The notes under the pieces were generated by a model. The model was not told the origin of the DNA. It worked only from the letters and a program-made list of their open reading frames with translations, and ran no database searches. A stretch of 64,000 bases of DNA from Arthonia radiata (lineage: Eukaryota > Ascomycota > Arthoniomycetes > Arthoniales > Arthoniaceae). The DNA lies in contig PSQN01000017.1 of NCBI GenBank assembly GCA_002989075.1, positions 3,789,453 through 3,853,452 on the forward strand. Reading direction: 5' to 3'. Below, one piece after another: positions 49,252 through 59,920 of this stretch (the stretch's first letter is position 1; every line of letters starts with the position of its first letter). A program made the translations under genes and the position numbers.

Positions 49252-49968
49252 TCAGTCCAGCTCCTCGATCATCGTCATATGCCACTGGCCAGTTGGTCCC
49301 TTGTGCCATTCTCCTTCCTTCACTATCACCACATCCGGATTCGCTGGTGGCACACTCATATTCTCCGATATGGATCCCACCCACTGACCTTCACGGAAGA
49401 CGTCGTACTTGTCTCGACCTGGAGAGGACCACTAACTCGAACAGTCAGTTGAGAAGCGTATGTCGCATGTCGAAGGGGGCGTATGAAGACTTACCCAGTG
49501 TCGCGCGAATTTGAACTCCTCAGTTGCGCCAGGACTAGATGCACACTCATCACGCGCAGACCGCTGATAGCTCGCGGCGTAGTGCTTTCGTGCGCTCGCG
49601 CGAGGAGATGGCCCAGTATGAGGGCCAGAATGACTCCTGTAGCCAGCAAAGGGATTGTTAAACCCCAGCCCATCCGGTAGATGTCCGGAGTCCGATTGAG
49701 GAATTGCCGTGGCCTGTACTTGGGTAAAACCTTTACCGGTGCCACTGAAGTCAGTGGCAGGCGTAGCTGTGGACTTTGATGAAGACGTGGCGTGGGGATT
49801 CGCTGTTGAAGTGTTTTGAACGCCGGAAGCAGAGTCTTCGGCGTATGACGGCTCGTCGTAATGGCTGCTTGAAGATGATGAGCGTTTCTGCGCCTTGACC
49901 GGGTTGGGCCTAGAGGTAGATTTTGCAGGCCTTTTGCGTTTTCGGTGGCTGCGGTGGCTGTGAGGCAT
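49252..49968 (-). CDS. Protein with disordered N-terminus and short conserved C-terminal domain, unrecognised
   Basis: Two exons, 49968-49495 and 49431-49252, 217 residues, with a 63-nt intron (GTAAGT, AACTGACTG branch) splitting a Trp pair. The N-terminal half (MPHSHRSHRKRKRPAKST) is basic, then Ser/Thr-rich and disordered. The C-terminal about 60 residues look ordered: YDVFREGQWVGSISENMSVP, then VVIVKEGEWHKGPTGQWHMT, ending in EELD. Two W-containing beta-like repeats (EGQWVG, EGEWHKG) hint at a small beta domain. I do not recognise the family. Confidence 0.65.
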
Positions 49969-50734
49969 ACTTGTACTTTCGCGGAGGTCTGGAGACCCAA
50001 GCGGAGTGGAGAGTCAATTCGAGGCTCTATCGAAAGAATATGAACGATATGAAGCGGCCTGATATTCTGGCTGTCGCGTACATTAAGCTGCGACGTTTGT
50101 CGACGAGAAGTGGCGTTGACACATTCCGGCGTTTGGCGGTGTGTAGGGTAAGCGGATGCGAACGAATGTCAATAGGGAGGAGCGAACTTCTTCGTCAATT
50201 TCACATATGACTTGTGATCATATTGGGACAATGTCAATTCGTCTCGAAATAGTGTTGCAATGCGAAGCACCGCAAGACAGAGCTGTGGCGGACTCGTGTA
50301 TCTGGGTATCTTCCCGCCGATATTGCTCAGGCATGAATGAGAAAGATTACCAGCTCAGATCACACACGCAATCCATTGTCTTTGAAGTCCAGCAGCTGGG
50401 TTCGTCTTCTGCTAACCACCGCTTATTGACGTTCTCCGCTACCAGCTATCGTGTTCTCCGAGTTGCATCCACCTCCAATCGATGACACTACTAACCAGCA
50501 TCAGACGAGCCACAAGCCGGACATGCCACCGGCCTCTTGCCAGCGACACTAGAACGCGATCGTGGTCTGCTCACAGGCTCCCTATAAGGGGTTTCACGAG
50601 CGTGAAAGGGGCGAATACTCTTCGACGGATGTATGGGCCACAACGTTGTCAAAGAGCGGTTGCCATCCGCCGGCCTGGCGCAGGCAACGTAGCAACTGCA
50701 AGACATTCCTGGTGACGGTGTGAAAGCTCGATCA
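49969..50734. other. Intergenic region
   Basis: 766 bp between two minus-strand genes, containing the upstream region of the gene ending at 49968 and the 3' flank of the mL67 gene. Short open frames on both strands lack protein-like composition. No RNA gene seen. Confidence 0.5.
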
Positions 50735-51806
50735 TTAGACTTTGCCGACCCTGATCCGATTCAATATCTTTGCGTAGATGTCAGGTCGATCCCTTGGGGT
50801 GTCGTCTGCAAGCCGATCCGTGCGCTCTGTTGGCGATGCTGCATTCTCAGGAGCTTCGCTAATATCTTTCACCTCCACTTCCACGGGCATCGACGCGGCC
50901 GGTGCCGGTATTGGATGCGTATGGCGTGTTCGATTATCCTGCTTGTCGAGCTCTTCGTGTACGACGCTCTCAGGCCACGTTTGCGCGTACTCTGCGTCGC
51001 CGAGATTCGCCCAACGTACCCGGAGCCCTTCCATCGACATGCGTGGTAGTACACCCCTTCGTCGAGTCCGTGTTGGTCCTCTTTGCGCTAACGGTGTAGG
51101 ATCATTGAGAGCGTGGTATTTCCCCTTTAATGCATAATGAGGCATTGGCTTCTCCAGACTTCTTCGTATGCGCATCTTCTCAGCTCGCAGCGATTTATAC
51201 TGCTTCATAGCTTCTTCGTTCCCCTGCATCGCTTGGGGCTTCTGAGCCCGCATCTCCGTCCTGATCTCTTCCGTGCGAGCGTTCGCATTCTGTGTAGCTT
51301 CCTGTATCTGCTGGCGTTCGCTCTCCGCGTCTGCCTGATGTCGTCGAGCCACCTTTTCCTGCCGCTGTAGTACCGCAGCCAAATCCGCAACGGTGTTGGC
51401 TTTCTGGTCCATGACTTTTTTCCATGCTTCCTTCTTCGATCCCACACCCAGCCTTTGTATGCTCCATTCATGCTCGTGCCGTTTTCGAAACTCGCGCAGC
51501 TCTCTATAAGCAGTCAGGCCTTGATGACCCGAGGGAAAGGTGACGGTCGCTAGAGGTCGCCAAAAATCTTTCCGGAGGGCGGGTGGTTTCGATTTTTTGC
51601 CGAGGAAGGGTATTTGTTTGAGGCAGCGGTGGTTCTGTACGCCCGAAGGTCAATATATGCTACAGGTGTGTGAGGGGATCCAAGAGCCATACATTCATCG
51701 TCCGGTCCAGGGAGTATATGACTTGTCGGGTGCGAACATGGCAGTAAATGAAGATGTGTTGGCCATGGTCGACAGCCGCTTTGGAGATTTGGACGGCGAG
51801 AGCCAT
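50735..51806 (-). CDS. MHR1: Mitochondrial large ribosomal subunit protein mL67 (Mhr1 family)
   Basis: Fungal-specific protein of the mitochondrial large ribosomal subunit. In yeast the same family member, Mhr1, also promotes pairing in mitochondrial DNA recombination. Exons 51806-51693 and 51634-50735 (intron 58 nt, GTATGG..CAG, phase 0) give about 337 residues. Diagnostic core: IFIYCHVRTRQVIYSLDRTM, then QIPFLGKKSKPPALRKDFWR, PLATVTFPSGHQGLTAYREL and REFRKRHEHEW. After the core a long Gln/Glu/Arg-rich coiled coil (about 130-210) and a basic segment follow. The start at 51806 is chosen because the core begins about 15 residues later; in-frame ATGs at 51866 and codons upstream are possible. 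Only the downstream half shows up as a simple open frame, because the upstream part has no internal start. Confidence 0.85.
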
Positions 51807-52597
51807 TATAGTCCACCCTAATATTTCGGCGATGATATGCCCGGCTTGACGCTTGACAGCGTTCATCGATGTCGGCACACATCTACTGCTATTTCAGGAA
51901 ATACAGTATGCGTCAGGTTGGAATGCCGACCGTCCCAATTCAACACCTAGAATGCCGAACGTACAGCGACAATGCTGGATCACTTCTGCTCATAATGCGA
52001 GGACTCAGGGTTTGGCACATCAGGAAGAAGACGATTCGCAAGCCTTCGTCTTGCGCGTCAAGGCCCTACTGAAACAGCTGATAGACTGCGCCACTTCCCG
52101 GCAGTGTTTGCTCGCATCCACAACCGTTTCGCCTGGTTATATGCAACATCTGATGGCCTACTTACTGTCCAATGGAATCTACAAAATGCTTCCATTAAGA
52201 GTTCGTCTACGAATTCAGATCCTAGACGGAGTCTTACGAAGACCATATATCACTCCAACCGAACGTCACCACTGGGGTTCGATGAAGTATATACCTAGGT
52301 TCTGCTCGACACTCAGCGAATGCATTCAGCTACGGGAGACAGCTACATAGATCCTGATAATTCGAGAACTTCGATTGAGGTCTGGGGCTGAATTTCATAT
52401 ATCAACTTGTGATGGAGACGCTCTTGCGCCACACGCGTACTATTCCTTGAGTGGCCTGGAGAGACCTGGGGTGACCTGACACTCTTTTGCCACTAACCAC
52501 CGAGAGCGGCTTATTGCTATCGGACGTTGCTCTTCCCCTCTGGACAGCATGCGGCCACTGTATACTGCAGATGCGGACAGACTTGGTTTCCGGCGAC
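51807..52597. other. Intergenic region upstream of mL67
   Basis: Holds the mL67 promoter and the 3' flank of the next gene. A 165-codon open frame on the plus strand (51853-52350) has mixed composition, no recognisable motif and no homology I know. I treat it as probably chance, at low confidence either way. Confidence 0.45.
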
Positions 52598-53808
52598 CTA
52601 ACGTTTGCAAAGCTTGTGCTGCAGCATGTACTCCTTCAACATCACGTTCGAGACTTCGCGCGGGGCCTCCTCGTCGGGGGACGGTAGATTGAGTGGCAGT
52701 TGCGAAATGGCCAACATTCCAAAAATCATTCTGTGCATCAACGGATTGTTGCCTTCTGACTGCGGCAAGGCGGGGATCTCGTCGACTAATGGGATCTTGC
52801 CGCAATTCCAGGTGTCTTGCGCGTGTTCGAGCGCCACCTGCTTTTGCTTCTCCGTCAGCTTGGCGGCAAAAACCTGTAGCCATCTGGCGAGCTCGATAGG
52901 ATTCTTCATCTTGTGGTGAGTGACAGAAGCGTACTTATAGCGCTTGCCAGCAGATGGTGTGAGATGCTCTGTAGATCCGTGGTTCACGTCAAACAGGGCT
53001 TTGCGCATCATTGGAAGTGTAACATGGAAGTTGGGGCCGTGCTTCGTAGGTAGGGCCAGCAAAGTGAATACAGCTTCTTCGAGCGAGCCATCCGTCGCCA
53101 TGAAAGGCGTACTCTGGAAGTTGATGGTGATGCTTCCCTGGTTGTTGCAAGTAACTTCGAAGCACCAACTGTCGTCGATTGTTGTGCCAATGGGCCATGC
53201 ACGGCGGAACGTCGCCAGCTCAGACGTAGCGATGGTGGCTGGCAGCTTTGCACGTGGGGCATGCTTTGTAGCGTACTTCGCAAGATCGTCCTGATCAACG
53301 TTGGTCAACAGTTGCAATGGCCGGCCGTAACATAACGACTTACCTTATAGTCTTTGTCCGCTTGCTCGATGATAGCTCGCTCGTTCTTCACGCCGTGAGT
53401 CACCGCGTGCTTGATACTGTTTTCGAGCTGCTTCGGATTGACAGGTCCCCGCTGTGTCGTAATGAGAGGAGTAATGAGGCCAAGAATGCCGGGTGTCGTT
53501 ACGCCTGGTAGGATTCGGTAGGCAACACGAACGTATTCGTTGGGATTCAAGTCTATTTCGTCATCCTGCGCTTGCTGACGGGCGTCTTCTACCCAGTCTG
53601 CTGTCTGTGCAGTACGAGGGCCTTGCTTGGCAGCGCGTTCTGCCTTGCGACGCTGCTTGCGGGCACGTTCGTGCGTCTTCTTCCTCGCCTTTTTGCGGTC
53701 ATTGGACCTGGGCTGACATTCATCCGCTGGGTTTTTCTCGTCTTCCGATGAGGACCAATCTCCTTCTCTGAATTTTGCAGTCATTGGAGCGACGTGGTCT
53801 GGTTCCAT
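52598..53808 (-). CDS. Unrecognised 385-residue protein with basic coiled-coil N-terminal part
   Basis: Two exons, 53808-53344 and 53290-52598, with a 53-nt intron (GTAAGT..GATCAG, phase 0). The N-terminal about 70 residues are acidic/Ser-rich, then strongly basic (NDRKKARKKTHERARKQRRK), which could be a nuclear or nucleolar signal or a coiled coil. From about residue 95 the sequence looks ordered: NEYVRVAYRILPGVTTPGIL, then ERAIIEQADKDYK at the splice, SWCFEVTCNNQGSITINFQS, and a helical end (MLKEYMLQHKLCKR). Clean coding bias over both exons supports a real gene. No family recognised and no neighbour suggests a role. Confidence 0.7.
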
Positions 53809-55115
53809 TTCGAGCTACAACGAACCGACGTCAGTGGAAATATTCAGGGGCATCCCAAATACAAGGCTCACGAATTTCTCTGAGACGCTCATGCTGGCCA
53901 GAGATGTGGCCACATGTGACGGCTCCATGTTTGATTGTGAGCTGACCTGCAAGGAAACGCGAGTACAAGAGGACAATGATGCGATCTCGGGGAATAGTGG
54001 TGATAAGTAGACTATCAAGAGCGAGCGAACAAGCCGTATGCGAATGGCTGGAGATGCTAAGTGTGCATGACAGCGGATCTAGGCAACAAGACACGTGCGA
54101 GATGGAGGTGAAGGCGGTGAAGGAAGGTGGAATGCGGACCCTGAAGGCAGGAACGACTGCACTAATGAAAGAAGAGCGTAGAGAGAAGAAGGAGCATTCG
54201 AAAAGGGGCCGGCACAAGATAATGAAAGTCGGTGAAGTGCGTCAAAGGCGGTCTCGGGAGCCTTCGTAATCACGCCGCCATATCGAGTGACCTGTAGGAA
54301 TAGTGATGTGAAATCAATCGTTGAGGACAAGACAAACAGATTCCTTGATGGTGATGGCTGCCTTTGATGATGCAGATGCTCTGCGTGAGCTGCATGCACT
54401 GCTCTCCAAATGGAGCTTTCAGGGTGGCAACTCCCACTCTTGTTGGGCTTCATACTCGACATGTAAAGCAAGAATCGAGGACTCGTCAGCCATTTTATTG
54501 CGTACGAAACATCAGGAGCTGGCGTAGCAGGTGTTTTCGACGTCAACACGTGACACACAAGGCTCTCCTGAGATTCCTTGGCTCTGGCAACGGCTTGGCA
54601 ATCTAGCCAGATACGGATAAGCAGCCCCAGCCGCTTTTGCGTCCGCGACTTTTTCTTTCTACTCAATGTTGATGCGCTTACGGATAGGCTATGCGTATTG
54701 CGATAGTCGCTATTGCTAATTTTTAGTCTGTTCATGCGGCGCAACGGCACAAGTAAGATGCCTCAGCGAGCTTAGTAGGCCGCTGCATATGGGAGCGCGA
54801 CACTCGAGCAGCCGCAATGCTGTGTAGTCAGACCACTTTATACGCAAAATCGAGCCTGGCAAGACTCAATGAGGGCGTAGTGAGACATCAAGCACGTCTC
54901 TGCTGTTCATGGAGTAGCAACAGATAATCTTTTCATGAAGTGTCCAGTTCGCGCTGTGGTAGATTTGTTGACAGCAGTTCCCAGGAATGCGAAGTCGCGT
55001 TATCGTACACGTCTTTCCAGTTCCTCTCCATTCGTAGCTTTCTCCTTTCTTTTCACACCACACTCGTTCAAGATCGTTCGTTTAGTGAGGGTTAGCACCC
55101 ATCACCTTCTTCGGT
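53809..55115. other. Divergent intergenic region
   Basis: 1.3 kb between two divergently transcribed genes. A 223-codon open frame on the minus strand (54079-54750) is Ser/Leu/Pro-rich, without domain or intron support, so I do not call it a gene. It deserves an expression check. Nothing else recognised. Confidence 0.45.
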
Positions 55116-56763
55116 ATGGCGGTCCGTCGATGTCTTGCAAGCCTGCTTCTCTTCGCGATCTTGGCTTTGGCCTCGCCCCCTCCTAAGGAACTTCGTTCTT
55201 GTAGTGTGTACACCGAAGGAGTCTGCACAACAATTTCAAACACAAGGACTGAAGAAACAACCGCGACTGAATATACTGAATTGGCCCCGTCGACCTCGAC
55301 GGACACTATCACTCATGAAAGCACCGACACAGCCTACGTGACTGCGACGTCCACAGAAACCATCACAGAGACAACTACTCCCACCAGTATTGTTACGACC
55401 ACGAGCACCTGCACGCCGTCTGATAATCGGGTCAAGCGAGCTGAGCCCTCTGCCGAGCCCTCGGCGTGTTTCGTGACCACACGTGTGGTGACCCTCTATC
55501 CTAATGGAAGCGAAGCGGCCGCAGGAGCAACTGTAGGCACTTTTTCTGAGGGCACAACTCTTGCTTCGAATTCCAGCGGCTCCTTTACAATCAGTCAAAC
55601 GGGACTACCACGGAGTGGGACTCTCTCGTCGATGGCTTCCCGCACGCATGAGAGCACGAACTCTATGGCCGACCCCAGCAATTCCTCTGTGGCCAGTGAA
55701 ACCGGAGAGACAGAAACTGAAACCTCGTCAACATCAGTCGCAAGCTCCTCTCGCTACACAATCTCGTCTGGAGATAGCAGTAGCTCCTTTACCATCAGTC
55801 AGACTGGATTACCCAGGTCTGGGACCGTCTCCATGACAGATCCAAGTACGGATAGCGCTACGTCGATGAGCAGCTCATTCTCGTCAACCTCGGAGTTCAC
55901 GAGTGACGAAGCTCCTACGTCAACTTCCAAATCATTCAGCAGTACAGCAGATTCGTCAAGCACTACTTCCTCGTCTGGCGAGACATCTACGGTCTCATCT
56001 TCTTCCAGCAGTGATACATCTGCAACAATCAGTGACTCCTCTTCAACGATCGATAGCTCTTCTACTTCTACTTCCGTCGAATCTGAAACGTTGTCGACAT
56101 CATCGACGCAGCCGACGTCAAGTACCACCTGTTCCTGCTCCGAAGATTCCACTACGACGAACACCGTCACTGAGACCTCGACTCAGACGCCCAAGCCCGT
56201 GAGTCCCCTCTCTTCCCGTCTGCTACGATGCTAAACCGTTTAATTAGGTATACGAGACGACCGACGTGACCAGCACCACGACCACAACCGACACTCGCAC
56301 AGAAACGAGCACATCCACCTCAACCGAGACAGCGCCCGCGGCGACCGAGACAGAACAGGCCAAAAACTACGACGTCACGACGTATAGCGGGAACTACACC
56401 TCCAACTACGGCGACATTTTCTACGAGTACGCCAACACGGACTACCCGTACGGCGACGCGTTTTCAGGGCGCTGTGACGGCGTCGGCGGCGTCGACGGCG
56501 GGGTTCAGACCGACATCAAAAATTACTACTGCTCCAATTGGAGCCAATGCATGGACATCTGCAGCGGCGTGAACAACGAGGGCAGCGTGTACGAAGGCAA
56601 CAAGAACTGGTGTGTAGGCGTCAGTTTTACGCCTGGTGGGAGCCCACAGACGTGCTGGCTGAAGTATTCGGCGCCAAATGGGCATGGCATGCCGGGGTGT
56701 GGCTACATCCAGCCGTACGTGGTTGATAGCAGTATCTTGATGGTGGAGAAGGTGCAGCCGTAG
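55116..56763 (+). CDS. Secreted mucin-like Ser/Thr-rich protein with C-terminal Cys-rich domain
   Basis: Two exons, 55116-56198 and 56248-56763, giving 532 residues (49-nt intron, phase 0). MAVRRCLASLLLFAILALAS is a signal peptide. Residues about 40-400 are Ser/Thr-rich, likely heavily O-glycosylated. They contain two copies of FTISQTGLPRSGT (about residues 157-169 and 227-239) and several Cys patches (TTCSCSED). The C-terminal about 125 residues form a compact domain with regularly placed cysteines and aromatics: SGNYTSNYGDIFYEYANTDY, NYYCSNWSQCMDICSG, NKNWCVGVSF, QTCWLKYSAPNGHGMPGCGY. The pattern resembles PAN/Apple-like carbohydrate- or protein-binding modules of fungal surface proteins, but that match is only by eye. 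No GPI signal is seen. Likely extracellular, with adhesion or wall association as an inference. Confidence 0.8.
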
Positions 56764-57854
56764 AGATAGGTCATTATGCATGTTCGCTCGATAGCTTCTT
56801 GGCTTGACTGCAGCGCTACGGTATCGAGAACGCAGCAGCATGGTTGCGACATAGACCGCTTTATATATTCTTTGCCAGTTGAAGTGCCGCATTCTATCGA
56901 ATGTTAGTTTGCATGGGTCGTTCGCAAGGGATCCATGCGACAGCCGCTCACTGCTTGGGTACAAGCCCACGTATCCGCGTGCGCTCGTCGCTCAGGCTCG
57001 TCGCGACCATCAGTGGCAGCTTCAAGGATATGTACAAGTCGTGTTCGGTGACGGTGCAAGAGGCAGCGGTCAAAGGCATGTACGTCTGTCAATGTACGTG
57101 GCCGGCGGTATTGCCGTTGCAGGAGTTCGTCCCTGATCGGTACGCCAAGGCTGATAAAAGGACTAGCGCCGGTAGGCTTGCAGGACTAATGCAATTGGCC
57201 GATCCACTTTTCAACTTGGACACTTTTTGAGGACGATGTTGTAATGAGATGGAGGAGTAATCATGGCACCAGCTGCAAGATATGGTGCTTCTCCTAATCT
57301 CACTCAGTGGCGACAACATTTCATGAAAATTGAAATCGAGTTCGGCGACTACCAGTATTGAATATATCACGTTCGCCTGTTCCAAAATTATTTTTATCGC
57401 AGAAACTGGAGGTGGTGTAACGCGGGTAGATGCTGCTGAAAGCCTCTTGCAGCGATGCCACTCAGGGAGGTGCTTTTGACCAAACCCAGTGTGTAATTTT
57501 GGCCGAATCCAAGGAACAGATTCCATGCGTGATCGAACCAGGAACTTGACTCAGGGGTTAGTTTTCTCCCAGTTCCACTTCAGACGACACGTCTACGTCA
57601 AACACTTCAAGTATGTATCCTGTATGCTCGACGCACTCGCAGGCAGCTTTATCTCTCCACCTCGCGCGCACCTGCAGCATCCGACTCCCCACAACCATAC
57701 ACTCGCGGCCACGTCCCGTCAGATCGCTCCCCTCTCTCTCTATCTATCTCAACCTCTAGCGTGACTCGCGACTGGCCATTTAGCAGGATCCCCCCAGTTT
57801 CCTGCCCCTTTCTTTCTTCATGTTCGGGCTCCTCAACTCGTCCCGCGTTCGATA
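56764..57854. other. Intergenic region upstream of the acyltransferase gene
   Basis: About 1.1 kb without a credible gene. A pyrimidine tract (CCTCTCTCTCTATCTATCTC, about 57729-57750) lies about 100 bp before the acyltransferase start, a common feature of fungal promoters or 5' UTRs. Confidence 0.5.
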
Positions 57855-59306
57855 ATGAGTAATCGTGCTACACCAAAGCGTGATGTACAATGGCTTGATG
57901 TATGTATCACGCGTATCGCGTTTCTTCATCCGTCTCGGAAGTTGGCTCACGGAACGTACAGGGGTTGAGAGGCTTGGCGTCATTCACAGTCGTCTGCACT
58001 CACCTTGCTCATGCCTTTGACAGCAAGTTGTACTGGGCTACTGACGACGTGGGCATCCCTCCGCGAATACTTCAATATCCCGTTATTCGTGTCATCTTCC
58101 AAGGCAACTTTGGCGTGACTATCTTCGCGCTGCTCACAGGTTATGTCTGTGCTTTGAAGCCATTACGGCTCGCCCGAGCTGGCAATCATGACGCTGCTCT
58201 ATCTACCATCTCGAAAGGCGCGTTTCGACGAATACCACGCTTGGTGCTGCCCGCGACGATAGCCCTGATCATCGCTTGGAGTATCGCGCAATGCGGCGGC
58301 TTCAATGCTGCCAGCCATGGCGACTCGGAGTATCTGCGTGAGTCTACGGGCGTTCCTCAGTCCTCGATGATAAGGGAGTTTGGTCGACTGTGGGAGAACT
58401 TCCTCGGCACGTGGACGGGATCGCGGGTGGAGTACGATGACCATCAATGGACCTTACTGCCGCTGTTGAAAGGTAGTCTGACAACCTTCCTGCTGGTGGC
58501 AGCGGTGATCTATACCCGCTTTCGGTATCGGATCCTGATCTATTTCCTGTACATGGGCTATTGGTGGCAGAACAACCGTCCGGATACAGGTTTGTATAGG
58601 TATCCAACGAAGATGAGGATGCCGTAGCTAATAAAAGCCAGAAACGTTTGGACAACAGATCGTGTGGGGCGTTTTCTTGTCTGACCTCAGCCAAAGCACG
58701 TTCTACAAGCGTTTCTCGACCCACGATCCGAAGGTCGGACTGACGATCGCCACGCCACTGATCATCATCGGTTTCTACATTGCATCCTTCCCCAAAAACT
58801 TCATGTCAGCGCCATTGCTGCCCTGGTCCAACACGATGTTCATGGTAGGAGAATATCTATTCCCACCTGGCGTCGACTACTCAAAGCGCTTCAATGCACT
58901 GGGTGTGCAGCTAATCTCACTGGGCTTGCAGCTCAGTCCGAGAGCGCAGCAGCTCATGGCAAATAACGTATTCCTGACTTTAGGACGGCACTCCTTCGCT
59001 GTCTATCTCATCCACGGAACACTACTGCGCTCATTGATGGCCTGGGCGCTCTATGGCATCACTGGCGGACCGTGGGTGGTCACTCACGATCAGGAGGGTC
59101 AAGAGGTACTACCGGAATGGCTACCTCGGCGGTACACCGGGGTATCCTTCATCATCGTCACCGCAATGTGGCTTGCCTGCGTCTATTACTGCGCGGCACT
59201 CTGGACGGCGTATGTGGACAGCTGGTGTGCGAAAGCGACCCAGCGGCTTGAAGAACTCGTCTGTGAGCCAAAGGAGAAGGATATGCAACAAATGTCTAAA
59301 GTTTAA
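57855..59306 (+). CDS. Acyltransferase-3 family integral membrane protein
   Basis: Three exons: 57855-57899 (15 codons), 57962-58589 and 58642-59306, 445 residues with consistent phases. The short first exon ends ..VQWLD and is joined by a 62-nt GTATGT intron to GLRGLASFTVVCTHLAHAFD. This restores the family's WLDGLRGxA...H signature, so I prefer 57855 over the ATG at 57902. Acyltransferase-3 proteins move acyl groups onto sugars, lipids or secondary metabolites across membranes; the substrate here is unknown. About ten hydrophobic segments are visible, including GNFGVTIFALLTGYVCAL, LVLPATIALIIAWSI and VGLTIATPLIIIGFYIASF. A late conserved segment is HSFAVYLIHGTLLRSLMAW. The second intron (52 nt, GCTAAT branch) yields DTETFGQQIVWGVFL. 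Confidence 0.87.
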
Positions 59307-59920
59307 TTGTAATGCTAATCAATTGAGGACGAGAGCTACACACGAATCCAACAATGTCAGCGGGCGTGGAAACAAGCACGAGCAGGAAACATCACGGCAG
59401 ACGCACGAGTGGGCATGTTACGAGCTATTTGAATTGGATAATGTGCAAAGCACTAAGCTGCGGGCAGACGTGGCTGGATCCTCCGTACTCTGGGCCCAAC
59501 GTCTTTCTCGCTTATTGACTACAGCAATGCAGTCGAATCCGCTATGACCTGACAGCCGCGCAAGAACATTTCGTCCGGCGGCGGCTCTGATCACCCGCAT
59601 GAATCGTTATGCATGTCAGGATAGATGCCGTGCACTGGGGGGGCTTTCTGCCCGCAAGCCGTCTCCTCGAGTGAAATGGTTTCAGTCGGGCACGAATCTG
59701 GAGATTTTCCGCGACCCGGCAAGCTCTGACGTGCATGCACACAACATTGCCAAGCCCTCATCTCCGTCTATCCCCAGACATAGTCCTGGCGTCCCTAAGC
59801 TGACCTTCTATAATTATTGCGATCCCTCAAGCATGCGACAATCTGTCCCTCGCAGCTTTGCGCAACTTACAGAACAACAATAGACCCAATATACACAACA
59901 GACATATCCAACACACCGCC
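59307..59920. other. Intergenic region, ceramide synthase upstream
   Basis: 614 bp between two plus-strand genes. Short open frames only. The in-frame leader upstream of 59921 (from 59858) lacks coding character, so I leave it out of the next gene. Confidence 0.45.

Noticed and set aside
51853-52350. 165-codon plus-strand frame upstream of mL67
   Set aside because: No recognisable domain, mixed composition and overlap with the mL67 5' region; kept only as a low-probability candidate.
54079-54750. 223-codon minus-strand frame
   Set aside because: Ser/Leu/Pro-rich without motif; adjacent short frames on the opposite strand suggest chance. Expression data could reopen it.
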